This document shows positions 63,339 through 64,000 of a stretch of DNA of 64,000 nt, piece by piece. The notes beneath the pieces were generated by a model. That model saw only the letters and a program-made list of their open reading frames with translations, was not told where the DNA came from and made no database searches. Position 1 is the first letter of the stretch; every line of letters starts with the position of its first letter. Location of the stretch: positions 781,362-845,361 of the forward strand of contig NZ_KB913035.1 of the NCBI RefSeq assembly GCF_000384255.1. The letters are read 5' to 3'. The stretch is from Methylotenera mobilis 13. GTDB lineage: Bacteria; Pseudomonadota; Gammaproteobacteria; Burkholderiales; Methylophilaceae. Both the position numbers and the translations under genes were made by a program.

Positions 63339-63656
63339 CTAGGAAATTTGTTCAGCCGATTGACTAGCCAGCAGAACAGATGTGTGTAAATGCGCCTGAT
63401 CGCGATCTTTTGAATAGTTGGTCAACATACCCAGCACTGCACTGTCATCAAATCGGAAGCGTGTCAGCATCATATTCGTGCTGCTCAGCTTCACAACCTG
63501 CATATTGCTTAAGCTTTCCAGCAAATCGGCAATCTCTTTACTGATGCCTAAAAGGAACATGGCGGTCGCTTTATCTGAACTGATGAGTTGTTTAGCCATC
63601 ATCAAATAGTTGAGATTTGCGTCCTTAATTTCAGACATCATATCCTTTACATTCAT
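63339..63656 (-). CDS. flhD: FlhD-family flagellar transcriptional regulator
   Basis: Aligns with E. coli FlhD over its whole length: IKDANLNYLMMAKQLISSDKATAMFLLGISKEIADLL, VVKLSSTNMMLTRFRFDDS, and ASQSAEQIS at the end. The frame opens at 63701, but an AGGAAG ribosome site places the start at 63656 (105 aa). FlhD normally works as a hexamer with FlhC as flagellar master regulator; flhC is not in the window. E. coli's inter-subunit Cys65 is absent. Confidence 0.88.
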   Translation of the reverse strand: MNVKDMMSEIKDANLNYLMMAKQLISSDKATAMFLLGISKEIADLLESLSNMQVVKLSSTNMMLTRFRFDDSAVLGMLTNYSKDRDQAHLHTSVLLASQSAEQIS

Positions 63657-63701
63657 TTTGCTTCCTAATTCGTTGTTTCTATTAAAAAAACCGTATTGCA
63701 A

Positions 63702-64000
63702 TTGGCTTGGTGAAATGTAACTCTTTAGTCTGATTCAACCAATGGGCAGTTGTCTATTTGTTTTGTAGGTTTTTGTCTTACATCTATGTGCTGTGCGATG
63801 TTCACCCAGAAGCTATTTATAAATAACCTTAGATGAACAACCGACATAAATATGCTATACATCTGAGTTATCGGTACACGTATCAATGCACTGGTTTAAT
63901 TGATGTTTGTATCGATACTATAAAGGATAGTAATTAAGATAATGAATATTTGAATTTAGCAGAGTGATACAGTCCAAGTAGTAAGCGTTAATCACAAATG
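63702..64000. other. Gene-free region upstream of flhD
   Basis: About 300 bp (more from the flhD start at 63656) with no convincing gene up to the window end. It should hold the promoter of the flhD-flhF-flhG operon. I could not single out a sigma-70 or sigma-54 promoter with confidence. Confidence 0.5.

Noticed and set aside
1-64000. tRNA genes and CRISPR arrays
   Set aside because: No cloverleaf-like sequence or regularly spaced long repeat was seen on reading; the only regular array (33728-33783) has a 21-bp period and 14-bp units.

Overview
The window reads as the chromosome of a betaproteobacterium, most likely of the Methylophilaceae (Methylotenera/Methylophilus type). This is inferred from gene order and protein flavour: pcnB-folK-dNK-panBCD, corC-ybeY-psiE-phoH-miaB, glyQS beside lnt, and flhD-flhF-flhG. 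No rRNA gene was seen that would confirm it, and no tRNA gene or CRISPR array was found.

Layout. (1) 1-26.9 kb is ordinary core genome: photolyase (cut by the window edge), rlmH-rsfS, pantothenate genes panD/panC/panB with a deoxynucleoside kinase, folK and pcnB, a cobalamin adenosyltransferase, murI, ilvE, a SCO-type copper chaperone, plsC/gmhB, glyS/glyQ, lnt, mscL, corC/ybeY/psiE/phoH/miaB, cysG, an EnvZ/OmpR pair and an EF-hand protein. (2) 27,281-59,141 is a 31.9 kb mobile island inserted inside a FemAB-like acyltransferase gene. The two gene halves (27,047-27,280 and 59,142-60,035) join in frame with no residue lost or gained if the island is removed. (3) 60-64 kb is core again: an EF-hand protein, a short BLUF blue-light receptor, flhG, flhF and flhD.

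The island has inverted terminal sequences (TTGTGTC...TGTCCAAGTA on the left, TACTTGGACA...GACACAA on the right). Next to the left end is an operon of four overlapping AT-rich genes: a degenerate tyrosine recombinase, a large one with a Cys-rich tail, a small coiled-coil protein and a fourth, complete tyrosine recombinase. An IS30 element and a cluster of 21-bp-period repeats follow.

The cargo is a cell-envelope armoury. A leftward run of genes encodes a lipid A phosphoethanolamine transferase (EptA), a single-EamA membrane protein, UDP-glucose dehydrogenase, UDP-glucuronate 4-epimerase, a metallophosphoesterase, an ArnT-like glycosyltransferase, a GT2 polyprenyl-phosphate sugar transferase, a LAB_N membrane protein, a PAP2 phosphatase and a second phosphoethanolamine transferase of the EptC/CptA type. 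Beside it lie a tripartite heavy-metal-type RND efflux operon and a PmrAB/QseBC-type two-component system. The region between the last two holds two divergent 16-bp sites (CTTAATGGAAACTTAA) that match the PmrA box. I infer a self-regulated mobile module that masks negative charge on lipopolysaccharide and pumps out a toxic cation or drug, giving resistance to polymyxin-like peptides or metals.

The right end of the island carries two IS3-family elements and a second, diverged copy of the FemAB-like gene that the island interrupts, with its last codons cut off by an IS. The island may therefore have brought a substitute for its target.
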